A stretch of 64,000 bases of DNA from VXYL01 sp965208525 (GCA_965208525.1 OZ242340.1:1116001-1180000), one strand, 5' to 3'. Numbered from the stretch's first letter, positions 24,913-34,261 are shown. The notes: a model not told the origin generated them from the sequence alone. Program-made: numbers and translations.

Positions 24913-26679
24913 ATGGCGGAAGCGGCCGAGACGATGCAGGCGTTGCCGACTGCCGTAGCCGATCTGAAGGCGCGGATCGGCGCCGACTGCATCTATCAGG
25001 AGACGGTGGACGACGTTCCCACCGTGTGGGTGCCGCGCGAGCACATCTGGGAAACCATGCGCTACCTCAAGCACGAGGCGCCCAAGCGCTTCGAGCTGAT
25101 GTTCGATCTCTCCGGCATCGACGAGCGCGCCCGCCAGAATCGCGCCGGCCAGCCAGACTCCGACTTCACCGTCTTCTACCACCTCATGTCGCTCTCGGCT
25201 GACGAGGACTTGCGCGTCAAGGTGGCGCTGGCGGAGAACGATGCCAACATCGACTCCATCGAGTCCATCTATCCGGTGGCGAACTGGTACGAGCGCGAGG
25301 CGTTCGACATGTTCGGGATGCATTTCGCGGGTCACCCGAACCTGCGCCGCATCCTCACCCCGCCGCTGTGGGAAGGCCATCCCCTGCGCAAGGACCATCC
25401 GGCACGGGCAACGGAAATGGACCCGTTCCAGATGACCCCGGAGTTCCAGGAGGCGCAGCAGGAGGCGTTGCGCTTCGTGCCGGAAGAGTGGGGCATGAGC
25501 CGCAAGGCGCGGCATACGGACTTCATGTTCCTGAATCTCGGCCCCAATCATCCGAGCGTGCATGGGGTTTTCCGCATCGCCCTGCAGCTTGACGGCGAGG
25601 TGATCGTCCAGGCTGTGCCCGACATCGGCTATCACCACCGGGCGCAGGAGAAGATGTCCGAGCGCCAGTCGTGGCACACCTACATCCCCTACACCGATCG
25701 CGTCGACTATCTCGGCGGCGTGATGAACAACCTGCCCTACGTGATGAACGTGGAGCGCATGGCCGGCATCGAGGTGCCGCCCCGGGCGCAGGTGATCCGG
25801 GTGATGCTCTCCGAGTGCTTCCGCATCGCCAGCCACCTGCTGTTCTATGGCACCTTTGCCCAGGACGTGGGACAGATGTCGCCGGTCTTCTACATGTTTG
25901 CCGACCGCGAGCGGCTCTTCTCCATCATCGAGGCCATCACCGGCGGCCGCATGCACCCAAGCTGGTTCCGCATCGGCGGCACCGCGCAGGACTTGCCCGA
26001 CGGCTGGGATCGCATGGTGCTCGACTTCTGCGACTACATGCCAAAGCGGCTGGACCATTACCAGAAGATGGCGATGGACAACCGCATCCTGAAGAAGCGC
26101 ACCCAGGGCATCGGCGCCTACACCACCGAGGAAGGGCTCGACTGGGGTATCACCGGGCCTTCGCTGCGCGCCACCGGCCACGACTGGGACTTGCGCAAGA
26201 AGCGCCCGTACAGCATGTACGACGAGTTCGAGTTTGATATCCCCACGGCCGAAGCCGGCGACTCATACGCCCGCGCGGAAGTGCGCGTGGAGGAGATTCG
26301 CCAGTCCTTGCGGATCATTCGCCAGTGTGCGGAAAACATGCCCTCGGGCCCGTACAAGTCCGACCACCGCCTCACCACCCCGCCGCGCAAGGAGCGGACG
26401 ATGCAGGACATCGAGACGCTCATCCACCACTTCCTGAACGTCTCCTGGGGACCGGTGATCCCGCCTTGCGAATCGGTCACCAACGTCGAAGCCACCAAGG
26501 GCTGGAACTCCTACTACTCCATCTCCGACGGCGGCACCATGACCTACCGCACCCGCATCCGCACCCCGTCCTTCCCGGCATTGCAGCAGATTCCCCTCAT
26601 CAGCCGCGGCTTCATGGTCGCCGACCTGATCGCCATCATCGCCAGCATCGATTTCGTCATGGCAGACGTGGATCGGTAA
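24913..26679 (+). CDS. nuoCD: Fused NADH-quinone oxidoreductase subunit C/D
   Basis: A 588-residue fusion. The NuoC part (residues 1-190) contains YPVANWYEREAFDMFGMHF and GHPLRKDHP. The NuoD part starts near residue 205 with FLNLGPNHPSVHGVFR and contains PDIGYHHRAQEKM, RVDYLGGVMNN and the C-terminal GGTMTYRTRIRTPSF and IASIDFVMADVDR. Such fusions are typical of gammaproteobacteria. ATG 24913 is chosen, 12 bases after GGAGGA; GTG 24901 is a possible alternative. nuoE to nuoN, which normally follow, are absent: a Rieske oxygenase gene starts 64 bases later. Confidence 0.93.
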   Translation: MAEAAETMQALPTAVADLKARIGADCIYQETVDDVPTVWVPREHIWETMRYLKHEAPKRFELMFDLSGIDERARQNRAGQPDSDFTVFYHLMSLSADEDLRVKVALAENDANIDSIESIYPVANWYEREAFDMFGMHFAGHPNLRRILTPPLWEGHPLRKDHPARATEMDPFQMTPEFQEAQQEALRFVPEEWGMSRKARHTDFMFLNLGPNHPSVHGVFRIALQLDGEVIVQAVPDIGYHHRAQEKMSERQSWHTYIPYTDRVDYLGGVMNNLPYVMNVERMAGIEVPPRAQVIRVMLSECFRIASHLLFYGTFAQDVGQMSPVFYMFADRERLFSIIEAITGGRMHPSWFRIGGTAQDLPDGWDRMVLDFCDYMPKRLDHYQKMAMDNRILKKRTQGIGAYTTEEGLDWGITGPSLRATGHDWDLRKKRPYSMYDEFEFDIPTAEAGDSYARAEVRVEEIRQSLRIIRQCAENMPSGPYKSDHRLTTPPRKERTMQDIETLIHHFLNVSWGPVIPPCESVTNVEATKGWNSYYSISDGGTMTYRTRIRTPSFPALQQIPLISRGFMVADLIAIIASIDFVMADVDR

Positions 26680-26743
26680 GTCCCTACGCCAGCAGTCCGC
26701 GCCTGCGCCATACAATGGCGAGCGCGATTTGGGAGCTAATCGC

Positions 26744-27835
26744 ATGCGGAGGGACGCGAGGCCAAGGACCATAACCTTCGGCCGCAAGACCCGCATGCGG
26801 CGGCGGATGACGGCGGACGCTGTGCGTCGTCAGACCTATCCGCACCCGTATCCGGATGGTTGGTACCGCATCACCCGTTCTTCGACGCTGCGCGCGGGCG
26901 AGGTGTGCTATTTCGAATGTCTCGGCCGGCAGCTTGTCGCATGGCGCGGCGAAGACGGCGAGGCGCATGTGTCGAGCGCATTCTGTCCGCATCTTGGCGC
27001 CAACCTCGCGTTCGGGCGCGTGCGCGAGGATTGCCTCGAGTGCCCGTTCCACCGCTGGCAGTTCACCGGCGACGGGCGAGTCGCGCACATCCCCTACAGC
27101 GACCAAAGGCCGGCGGGCACGTTGATCGAAATGCTGCCAGTGGCCGAGGTGTATGGCCAATTGTTCCTCTACCACCGCGGTGGTGGCCGGCAACGAAGTG
27201 CCGCCGAAGCGCCGCCGTATCCCGTGCCGCGCATCGCCGAGGTGGACGATGGCACGTTCGTCTATCGCGGTCACCACGACGGCGGGCGCGTTCGGATGCA
27301 CTTGCTGGAGTTTGCCGAGAACGCGGTAGACCGAGCGCACTTCGAGCCGCTGCATGGGCAGATGCGCATTCCCTGGACGCGGCTCGGAATCCCCGGCGTC
27401 GGCATCGATCACGCTGCGCGTTGGGAGCTGGACCCGGACCTGCCTTGGAAGATGCATTTCTTCGACGATGCGGTGTTGCGCGTATTCGGACGTCGCGTCG
27501 AGTCCTCTGGCGCAAGCGCACACATCACCTTCTACGGCCCCGGCATCGCCAAGTTCCGATTCACCCTGCCCGGCAGGGGCGATATCGAGATGTACCAGAC
27601 GCACCTTCCGCTCGGGGCGATGGAGCAGCACGTCCACTTCGAGTGGTTCGCCCACCGGCGGCTGCCGCGCTTGCTCGTGTGGTACGTGGTCGGCAACTGG
27701 ATCACGCAGTGGCAACAGGACATCGAGATCTGGGAGAACAAGATCCACCAGCCAAGGCCCCAACTCTGCCGCGACGACGGCCCGGTGTTTCGTCTGCGCA
27801 AGTGGTACGAGCAGTTCGTGCCGGAGGATGCATGA
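26744..27835 (+). CDS. Rieske non-heme iron oxygenase, KshA / cholesterol 7-desaturase-like
   Basis: A 363-residue oxygenase subunit. The Rieske [2Fe-2S] motif is C81-P-H83 and C100-P-F-H103. The mononuclear iron site is ENAVDRAHFEPLH (NX2DX2HX4H). The C-terminal QQDIEIWENKIHQPRPQLC and FRLRKWYEQFV closely resemble Neverland/DAF-36 cholesterol 7-desaturases and KshA steroid 9-alpha-hydroxylases. Reductase partners are not adjacent. GGGAG nine bases upstream supports the ATG at 26744; 26807 is an alternative. The steroid substrate is inferred from family similarity only. Confidence 0.82.
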   Translation: MRRDARPRTITFGRKTRMRRRMTADAVRRQTYPHPYPDGWYRITRSSTLRAGEVCYFECLGRQLVAWRGEDGEAHVSSAFCPHLGANLAFGRVREDCLECPFHRWQFTGDGRVAHIPYSDQRPAGTLIEMLPVAEVYGQLFLYHRGGGRQRSAAEAPPYPVPRIAEVDDGTFVYRGHHDGGRVRMHLLEFAENAVDRAHFEPLHGQMRIPWTRLGIPGVGIDHAARWELDPDLPWKMHFFDDAVLRVFGRRVESSGASAHITFYGPGIAKFRFTLPGRGDIEMYQTHLPLGAMEQHVHFEWFAHRRLPRLLVWYVVGNWITQWQQDIEIWENKIHQPRPQLCRDDGPVFRLRKWYEQFVPEDA

Positions 27836-27850
27836 CCTTGCGTGAGCAAG

Positions 27851-28003
27851 GACGGCCTTCGGAGGGAAGGCATTCTGCCAACGCGCCCGAAGGGCGCGCG
27901 CAACAGCGTAGGCCCATCGAACCAAGCGCGCTGCCGCGCGCTAGGGAAGGCAGAATGCCTTCCCTCCGAGGGCCCGCCCATCACAAAGTCCGACAGACTG
28001 CTA
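27851..28003. repeat. Mirrored hairpin element
   Basis: The left arm GGAGGGAAGGCATTCTGCC (27861-27879) is mirrored by GGCAGAATGCCTTCCCTCC (about 27949-27967). Nested inside are GCGCCCGAAGGGCGC and GCGCGCTGCCGCGCGC stems, and the block ends with AAAGTCCGACAGACTGCTA. It is one of the most complete copies of the dispersed family. No coding sequence is apparent in the 256-bp gap. Confidence 0.8.
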
Positions 28004-28091
28004 CTGCTACAACAACCGTTGCCTTCGCGGCCGCGGCCCGCCGTCCCGATGCTGTGTAGTAGGCTTGCCGCCGCCTTACACAAGCAAAGGA

Positions 28092-29252
28092 ATGACGACA
28101 ACGATGGCAGGTTTGGAGATTCATGGCTTCTGTGACGAGAAGTTCGCCGCTGTGCGGGAGGCGTTTGCGCGCAACTTCGACGAGTACGGCGATATCGGCG
28201 CGAGCTTTGCAGCCACGGTGGAAGGGGAGTTTGTGGTTGATCTCTGGGCCGGCCATGCCGACAAGGCGCGCACACGGGCGTGGGAACGGGACACCATCGT
28301 CAACGTCTATTCCACCACCAAGACCATGTCCTTCCTTTGCGCCCTCGTGCTTGCAGACCGGGGTCAGCTCGACTTTCACGCCAAGGTCACCGACTACTGG
28401 CCCGAATACGGCGCGAACGGCAAGGAGAACACCGAGGTTCGCCATTTCATGAGCCACGCCGCCGGCGTGCCGGGTTTCGATCCGGCTTTCAAGACCGCCG
28501 AGGAACTCTACGACTGGCAGCTTTGCACGGACAACCTCGCGGCACAGAAGGCGTGGTGGAAGCCTGGTGCCCAAAGCGGCTATCACGCCATCACCCAGGG
28601 CTATCTCATTGGCGAACTGGTCCGTCGCATCACTGGCCGCTCCATAGGCGCGTTCTTCCGCGAGGAGATTGCAGCGCCGCTCGGCGCGGATTTCCACATC
28701 GGCATGGACGATTCGGTGTTCCCTCGCGTCGCGGAGATGATTCCGGACGACGCGCCGGCGGGGGACGGCCCCTTCGGCGAGATGGATCCCACCTCCATCC
28801 CCGCGCGCGTGTTCGCAAGCGCCAACGCAGACACGACCGCCGTCAACACGCCGGCATGGCGCAGGGCAGAAATCCCGGCTGCTGGTGGCCACGGCAATGC
28901 CCGCGCCGTGGTGCGGGCACAGACACCGCTTGCAAACGATGGCAAGGCGTTCGGCGTGGAGCTGCTCTCCCCGGCCGGCTGCCGTCGCATCCTCGAAGAG
29001 CAGACGAACGGCCCGGATGCCGTGCTGATGCTGCCGATCCGGTTTGGCTTGGGCTATGCCTTCCCGAACGAAATGATGCCCATGTCGCCCAACGACGATG
29101 CCATGTTCTGGGGTGGCGCTGGCGGCTCCACCATCGTCGTGGACCAGTCGGCACGGGTGTGCCTTTCCTATGTGATGAACCAGATGAAGGCGGCTATCGT
29201 CGGCGACAGGCGGGGCGGTGGCCTCGGCAAGGCGTTCTACGACAGCATGTGA
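28092..29252 (+). CDS. Beta-lactamase-family serine hydrolase (EstB-like)
   Basis: A 386-residue class C beta-lactamase-fold hydrolase without a signal peptide. The catalytic SxxK is NVYSTTKTMS, the second motif Tyr lies in SGYHAITQGYLIGEL, and the third motif region is FWGGAGGSTIVVD, replacing the KTG of lactamases. This pattern fits carboxylesterases of the EstB type. ATG 28104 (MAGLEIHG) is an alternative start. The next genes on the strand are an epoxide-hydrolase-like protein and an ADP-ribosylglycohydrolase. Confidence 0.82.
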   Translation: MTTTMAGLEIHGFCDEKFAAVREAFARNFDEYGDIGASFAATVEGEFVVDLWAGHADKARTRAWERDTIVNVYSTTKTMSFLCALVLADRGQLDFHAKVTDYWPEYGANGKENTEVRHFMSHAAGVPGFDPAFKTAEELYDWQLCTDNLAAQKAWWKPGAQSGYHAITQGYLIGELVRRITGRSIGAFFREEIAAPLGADFHIGMDDSVFPRVAEMIPDDAPAGDGPFGEMDPTSIPARVFASANADTTAVNTPAWRRAEIPAAGGHGNARAVVRAQTPLANDGKAFGVELLSPAGCRRILEEQTNGPDAVLMLPIRFGLGYAFPNEMMPMSPNDDAMFWGGAGGSTIVVDQSARVCLSYVMNQMKAAIVGDRRGGGLGKAFYDSM

Positions 29253-29373
29253 TCGCTGGACGGCCTCAGCGCAACTGCGAAGGAAGTTGGGAAACCGTGC
29301 CGCCGGATGTGGTTCCGTCCGTACATGGGCGCGAGCGGCGGGAAACAAACATCGAAAGAGGAGAACGGACGCC

Positions 29374-30300
29374 GTGCTGAATGGCTGGAAGGGAATGCGC
29401 ATAGTGGCAGCGGCATTGGCCTTGGCGTTGGCCAGCGCCGCGCAGACGGAGGAGAAGGAAGTGACCATCGAGCAAACGCAAATGCAGGCGGGCGAATACA
29501 CCTACGACGTTCGCCGCGCCGGAGAAGGTGGCGACCTCGTCATCCTCCTGCACGGATTCCCGGAAACGTCGCACATGTGGTTGCCGCTGCTGCGACACTT
29601 GGGCGAGGCCGGCTACACGGCCATCGCGCCAGACTTGCGTGGCTACAGCCCGGGTGCCCGCCCGGAAGGTGCCGAGCACTACACCTATCCCGACATGGCT
29701 CTCGACCTCCTCGCCATGGCCGACTCTCTCGGCAAGGAGCGCTTCCATCTCGTCGGCCACGACCACGGTGCGGCGCTCGGCTGGTATGTGGCGGGCCTCT
29801 ATCCGCAACGTCTGAAGAGCTGGACGGCGCTATCCGTGCCGCATGTCGATGCGTTCGGCGAAGCCATCGCAAACAACGCCGAGCAGCGGGAGCGCAGCGG
29901 CTACATGAACTTCTTCCGTCAGGTGGGCACCGCCGAGGCGGGGCTCTCGGCCAACGATTTCGAGTCGCTGCGAAACGTCTGGAGCGCGTCGCCGCCGGAG
30001 CAGGTGGCCGAGTATCTGCGCGTGTTTCGCCAACCCGGCGCCCTCACCGGTGCCCTCAACTGGTATCGCGGGGGCCTCGGCGAAGATCGCCAGCCCGTCG
30101 GCGAGATCTCGGTCCCGACCCTCCTAATCTGGGGCAACCAGGACCAGGCAATCGGTCGTCCGGGAGTCACCGCCACCCCGCCCCTCATGGCAGGCCCGTA
30201 CCGTCTGGCGGAACTCGACGCCGGTCATTGGCTGATCCAGGAGGCGCAGGAGACCGTTCTGAGCGAGACCTTGGCGCACGTGCGGCAGTATCCGGACTGA
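29374..30300 (+). CDS. Exported alpha/beta hydrolase, epoxide hydrolase-like
   Basis: A 308-residue alpha/beta hydrolase with an N-terminal signal peptide (MRIVAAALALALASAAQ after a short lead). The family oxyanion motif is LLHGFPETSHMW. The nucleophile elbow VGHDHGAALGW has Asp as nucleophile, as in epoxide hydrolases and haloalkane dehalogenases, and the C-terminal His lies in AGHWLIQEA. The GTG at 29374 is preceded by GAGGAG at good spacing; ATG 29395 is possible. It is followed 21 bp later by the ADP-ribosylglycohydrolase gene. Confidence 0.82.
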   Translation: MLNGWKGMRIVAAALALALASAAQTEEKEVTIEQTQMQAGEYTYDVRRAGEGGDLVILLHGFPETSHMWLPLLRHLGEAGYTAIAPDLRGYSPGARPEGAEHYTYPDMALDLLAMADSLGKERFHLVGHDHGAALGWYVAGLYPQRLKSWTALSVPHVDAFGEAIANNAEQRERSGYMNFFRQVGTAEAGLSANDFESLRNVWSASPPEQVAEYLRVFRQPGALTGALNWYRGGLGEDRQPVGEISVPTLLIWGNQDQAIGRPGVTATPPLMAGPYRLAELDAGHWLIQEAQETVLSETLAHVRQYPD

Positions 30301-30321
30301 TTTCTCCGCCCGCTCAGAAGA

Positions 30322-31311
30322 ATGACTGAGCCGCGACAGGATCAGGTCACGGGCGCGCTGATCGGTTGCGCGGTTGGCGATGCGCTCGGGGCGCCCATCG
30401 AAGGCTGGTCGCGGGAGCGGATTGCACCGCTCGATGGCCTGACCGCTGGCTATCGTCCCCTGGTGCATGGACGAGCCCCGAACCAGGCCCGCTATCCGCT
30501 CGGGCAATACACCGACGACACCCAGCTCACCCTCGCCATCGCCCGCAGTCTTGTGGCCGAAGCGCGGGTCGATGGCGCGGCGATCGGTCGCGAGTTCGCC
30601 GCGCTCTGGGAATCCGCCGAGATCGTCGGTGCCGGTCCCGTGGCTGACCGCGCCGTCCGCCGACTCATCGCCGGAACGCCATGGCAGGACGCCGCCCTCG
30701 CCGATGACTTGCCGCTCAACGGCGCAGCCATGCGCATCGCCCCCATTGGAATCTGGGATTGCGATGATCGCGCCAGCCTTCCGGACGACGCCACCGTCGC
30801 TAGCATCGTCACGCACAAGCATCCGCTTGCCATCGATGCCGCCATTGCCGTCGCGACGGCGGTGGCCGATGCCGTCACCATCAGCGCAGTCGACACGCCT
30901 CGTTTCCTCAACGGCGTTGCGCACGCCATCGAGACCCGAAGCCCCGAGTTTGGCGAGCACATCCGTCGAATCCGCGCGTGGCTCGAACTGCCCGAAGACG
31001 ACGCTCTACAAGCCATCGCCAGCACGGGCGGTGGCCGGATACGCGATGGCTTCGGCATCCCGGCCCTCGCCGAACCCACGGCGCTCGCAGCGCTCTACGC
31101 CTTCCTCAAGTCCCCCACCGACTACATCGCCACCATCGATACCACGCTGCGCATCGGCGGCGACGTGGACACCATAGCCGCCATCGCCGGCGCCATCAGC
31201 GGCGCCCACAACGGCCTCGGGGTCATCCCGTCCGATCTGGTGAGAAGCGTCAAGGACAGCGCAGCAATTCTCGGCCTAGGAAGAAGGCTCTTCGACATTC
31301 GCTTCGGCTAG
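30322..31311 (+). CDS. ADP-ribosylglycohydrolase family protein
   Basis: A 329-residue all-helical hydrolase of the ADP-ribosyl-glycohydrolase / DraG family. Metal and substrate motifs are present: LIGCAVGDALGAPIEGWSRE near the N-terminus, YTDDTQLTLAIA, and the C-terminal RIGGDVDTIAAIAGAISGA, which supplies the paired Asp ligands. Members remove ADP-ribose from proteins, nucleic acids or small molecules. No ADP-ribosyltransferase is adjacent, so the target is unknown. Confidence 0.87.
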   Translation: MTEPRQDQVTGALIGCAVGDALGAPIEGWSRERIAPLDGLTAGYRPLVHGRAPNQARYPLGQYTDDTQLTLAIARSLVAEARVDGAAIGREFAALWESAEIVGAGPVADRAVRRLIAGTPWQDAALADDLPLNGAAMRIAPIGIWDCDDRASLPDDATVASIVTHKHPLAIDAAIAVATAVADAVTISAVDTPRFLNGVAHAIETRSPEFGEHIRRIRAWLELPEDDALQAIASTGGGRIRDGFGIPALAEPTALAALYAFLKSPTDYIATIDTTLRIGGDVDTIAAIAGAISGAHNGLGVIPSDLVRSVKDSAAILGLGRRLFDIRFG

Positions 31312-31377
31312 TTGGCATTGGCGAGTCCTCCTCGTACAAAGTCCGCCGGCAACCACCGAAGCAAACACCCCTGCCGT

Positions 31378-31600
31378 GCGAGGGCCTCTGGACGGAGAGG
31401 TGGGGGCTGGGGCCAGACGCCGAGCGCTAGCGAGGGGTTTGGCGGCGCCCGCCCTCCAAGCGTGCCGAAGGCGCGCACGCAGCGGAGCCGGCCAAGGCCA
31501 CCGCGAGCAAGCGTTCCAGATAACGCCAACAAAGCGCCAGCGCCGGCAAGCAAACCCATGCGGGCGCAACGGAGGGCGGGCGCCTCCCTCCGCGGCCCGC
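31378..31600. repeat. Composite repeat between convergent genes
   Basis: The 300-bp gap before the receptor gene contains GGAGGGCGGGCG-type arms and a segment (about 31440-31560) that is the inverted counterpart of 10601-10697. It also has GCGCTAGCGAGG, the usual family junction. Nothing coding is credible in it. Confidence 0.65.
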
Positions 31601-31613
31601 GCTTGTTCGACGA

Positions 31614-33908
31614 CTAGAAGCGGATGCGCACTCCTGCCTCGAGGGTTCGGCCTGGCAGGGGCGCCAAGTCCTTGATGGACGAGACGTGTTCGCGCTGTTC
31701 TTCGTCCGTGAGGTTGCGGCCTTGGAGGAAGAGCTCCAAGCCTTGGGCGGCCGGGAGCCGGTAGCCGATGTAGGCGCGCACGTCCGTCCAGCCATCCGTT
31801 GGCAACTCGTTCACAGCCACGTCGTCGCTGTCACCCATCCGGCGGTAGCTGAGCGAAGCGGTGAGGTCGCCCCAGTTGCTGTCGATGCCTAGGCCGATGC
31901 GAGATGGCGGCAGGCGGGGCATGTTGCCGTTGCCGGAGATGTCGAGCTCCGCGTCCACGAAGTCGTACATCAGCTTGAGGGTCACATCGCCGTTGTCGAA
32001 TTCAAGCCACTTGTATTCGACAGCGAGATCAAGGCCCACGAACGAGGCGTCGTCCTGGGCGTAGGCGGCCACGGGAAGCTCGTCCTCCTCCTCGCCGGTC
32101 CAATGCTGATAGATGAAGTTGGCGAAGCCGTTGCGGTACGCGGTGGCGTGGAACGAGAACCGTTCCGTGGTACGGCTCAGCGTTGCCGCCAGGTTGGTGG
32201 CACGTTCGGCACCCAAGCTCGCGTCACCGATCTCGAACGACTGCGTGGCGAGGTGGGGGCCGTAGGAGAACAGCTCCTCGATCACCGGTGCACGGCTTGA
32301 GATGTCGGCGCGGAAGCCCCACTGCCATTCGGACTCCGTGGGGATGAAGATGCCGACGGAGGCGGACCACGGAGTGAAGTGCTCGCTGCCATGGGGCGGC
32401 TCTACCTCTCCTTCGTGCTCGTCTTCTTCGTGGTGGTGGTCTTCGGCCTCTTCATGATGGTCGTGCTCGGCTTCCTCGAGGTGGTCGGCGTCGTGGGTCA
32501 CCCGGCCGAGTCGAAGGCCCGCGTCCATGTCGAAGCCGTCGAAGGCGAACTGCCCCACCCAAAAGACAGCGAGGGAGTCGGATTGGGTTGGTGGAACGAA
32601 CGCCTCCTCGCCCACGACCGAATAGTCGCGACCGCTGAACTGCAAGCCGAACACCGTGCCGGCCGCCAGATCATCGTCCACGAGTTCAACGCGCCCTTCG
32701 TAGGCGTCATTCGTGAAGCGCGTGCCCACGACACCGTTGGGTTCGAGCTCGACGTGTTCGTAGTCGTTGCGGCCCATGCGGAAGTTGAGGGCTGAGAAGC
32801 CGGCGAAGGGGTCGCGCAGGCCCACTTCCACGTCGATTCGGGTCTGTTCCAGATCGAGGGTGGGGTTGCCTTCTTCCTCCTCGTGGTGCTCGTCCTCGTC
32901 TTCGTGTTCGCCCTCGTGCTCGTCTTCGTCCTCGGCGTGCTCTTCCTCGTGGTCGTGGTGCTCTTCCTCGTGGTCGTGGTGCGCGTGGCTGTGGCCGGGA
33001 AGGCCGAACAGGGCGCGGTTGGTGCTGATGGCAACGCCGGCGAAGCCGCGCTCGCCGATGAACGAGGCGCCCAAGGCGCCGCCGGACATTTCGAGCTGGC
33101 TGCCGGGAACGTGGCCGTAGGCTTCCTCTTCTTCCTCGTGCTCGTCGTGATCTTCCTCGTCTTCGTGATGCTCTTCGGCATCCTCGTCGTGGTCTTCGCC
33201 CTCATGGTCGTGTTCGTGCTCTTCGTGCTCCTCCATCGCCCGGAGTCGCGCCGACTCGGCGAAGCCGGGGATGTCGTATTCGCCGGCGTCACGGGTGTAG
33301 GCATCGAGGTGCCAGGCGAAACCGCCGCCGCCGCCGTCTACGCGCACGGCGCCGGTCTGGCGTTCGCCGTTGTCGCTGGCGCGCAGCTCCGCACGGCCTT
33401 GGATGCCGTCTGGCACCGTGTGCGGAATACGCCCGGTGTGAACGTCCACCACACCGCCGATGGCGCCGGAACCGTACAGCAGAGTGCCCGGACCCTTCAG
33501 CACTTCGACGCGGTCGGCGATGAAGGGCTCCACCGTGGTGGGGTGGTCTTGGCTGGTGACGGACGCATCCATCGTGTCGATGCGGTCTTCCATGACTCGG
33601 ACTCTCGCGCCGGCCAAGCCATGCACCACGGGGCGACCGGCTGCCTGGCCGAAGGAGGTCGCATGGATGCCCGGCTCGTCGGCAAGCGTTGCGCCGATGC
33701 TCGGCTCGACCTGGCGGCGCAGCTCTTCGCCTTCGACTACTGTGGTGGTGTCTGCCAACCCTTCGCCGGACAACGGGTGGGCCTGAACTTCGATGACTTC
33801 GAGGTCGTCTGCCGCATCTGTGGCGGCGGAACCACTTGTTTCTTGGGCGAAGGCTACCGGTGCCCACGCCACGACCACCGCGGCGGCCACGCGTCCAAGC
33901 AGTTTCAT
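31614..33908 (-). CDS. ZnuD-like TonB-dependent receptor, His/Glu-rich loops (copy 1)
   Basis: A 764-residue outer-membrane receptor. A signal peptide ends at AFAQ (residue 22), the plug domain has VIEVQAHPLSGEG and GPGTLLYGSGAIGGVVDVHTGRIP, and the beta-barrel ends LEAGVRIRF with a terminal Phe. Three loops are extremely rich in His, Asp and Glu (about residues 226-265, 305-350 and 485-510, for example EEHEHDHEGEDHDED), as in ZnuD-type zinc importers. It lies 64 bp downstream of the small HxH/CxxC protein gene and near a ZIP gene, supporting zinc uptake. It is paralogous to the receptor at 44.0-46.3 kb. Confidence 0.85.
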   Translation of the reverse strand: MKLLGRVAAAVVVAWAPVAFAQETSGSAATDAADDLEVIEVQAHPLSGEGLADTTTVVEGEELRRQVEPSIGATLADEPGIHATSFGQAAGRPVVHGLAGARVRVMEDRIDTMDASVTSQDHPTTVEPFIADRVEVLKGPGTLLYGSGAIGGVVDVHTGRIPHTVPDGIQGRAELRASDNGERQTGAVRVDGGGGGFAWHLDAYTRDAGEYDIPGFAESARLRAMEEHEEHEHDHEGEDHDEDAEEHHEDEEDHDEHEEEEEAYGHVPGSQLEMSGGALGASFIGERGFAGVAISTNRALFGLPGHSHAHHDHEEEHHDHEEEHAEDEDEHEGEHEDEDEHHEEEEGNPTLDLEQTRIDVEVGLRDPFAGFSALNFRMGRNDYEHVELEPNGVVGTRFTNDAYEGRVELVDDDLAAGTVFGLQFSGRDYSVVGEEAFVPPTQSDSLAVFWVGQFAFDGFDMDAGLRLGRVTHDADHLEEAEHDHHEEAEDHHHEEDEHEGEVEPPHGSEHFTPWSASVGIFIPTESEWQWGFRADISSRAPVIEELFSYGPHLATQSFEIGDASLGAERATNLAATLSRTTERFSFHATAYRNGFANFIYQHWTGEEEDELPVAAYAQDDASFVGLDLAVEYKWLEFDNGDVTLKLMYDFVDAELDISGNGNMPRLPPSRIGLGIDSNWGDLTASLSYRRMGDSDDVAVNELPTDGWTDVRAYIGYRLPAAQGLELFLQGRNLTDEEQREHVSSIKDLAPLPGRTLEAGVRIRF

Positions 33909-33972
33909 GCTTTGCTCCCCTTGTCTTGCCTAGCTACGGCGGCATACGACGCGATTGCGCCGGTTGCAGTGG

Positions 33973-34245
33973 TTAGGCAGGAGTTGGGGGCGCTCGGGAA
34001 TGGTGCGTGAAACGTGGTGCTCTCGACGCTGCGCAGGCACGTGCGCTGGCCTGCGAGTCTTGGAAGAGGGCAAAGCGTATGGCGCTGGACAGTTCGAATG
34101 TACCGTCCACTTCCACCAGGATGCAGCGCAGGCACTCATCCTCGACATGCATGTGGGCAACGGAGATGTCCGAGACCAACCCAAGCACGGCGCACACTGC
34201 AACGGCGTGTGCAAACGAGCGTAGGCGAAATGAGCGCACTGGCAT
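33973..34245 (-). CDS. Small secreted HxH/CxxC protein (copy 1)
   Basis: A 90-residue protein with an N-terminal signal (RSFAHAVAVCAVLGLVSDISVA) followed at once by AHMHVEDECLRCIL, a compact His-x-His and Cys-x2-Cys cluster. The rest is low in recognisable motifs and ends HHSRAPPTPA. It resembles DUF2946-type small proteins in layout, but I cannot assign it firmly. It is the first gene of an operon with the His-rich receptor; the same two-gene order occurs at 44.0-46.6 kb with a paralogue. A metal-binding periplasmic role is inferred. Confidence 0.65.
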   Translation of the reverse strand: MPVRSFRLRSFAHAVAVCAVLGLVSDISVAHMHVEDECLRCILVEVDGTFELSSAIRFALFQDSQASARACAASRAPRFTHHSRAPPTPA

Positions 34246-34261
34246 GGCGGGCTTTATACCA

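Noticed and set aside
24034..26181. Very long reverse open frame (715 codons) opposite nuoB/nuoCD
   Set aside because: It is a high-GC shadow of the complex I genes; the forward products have diagnostic motifs and the reverse sequence has none.
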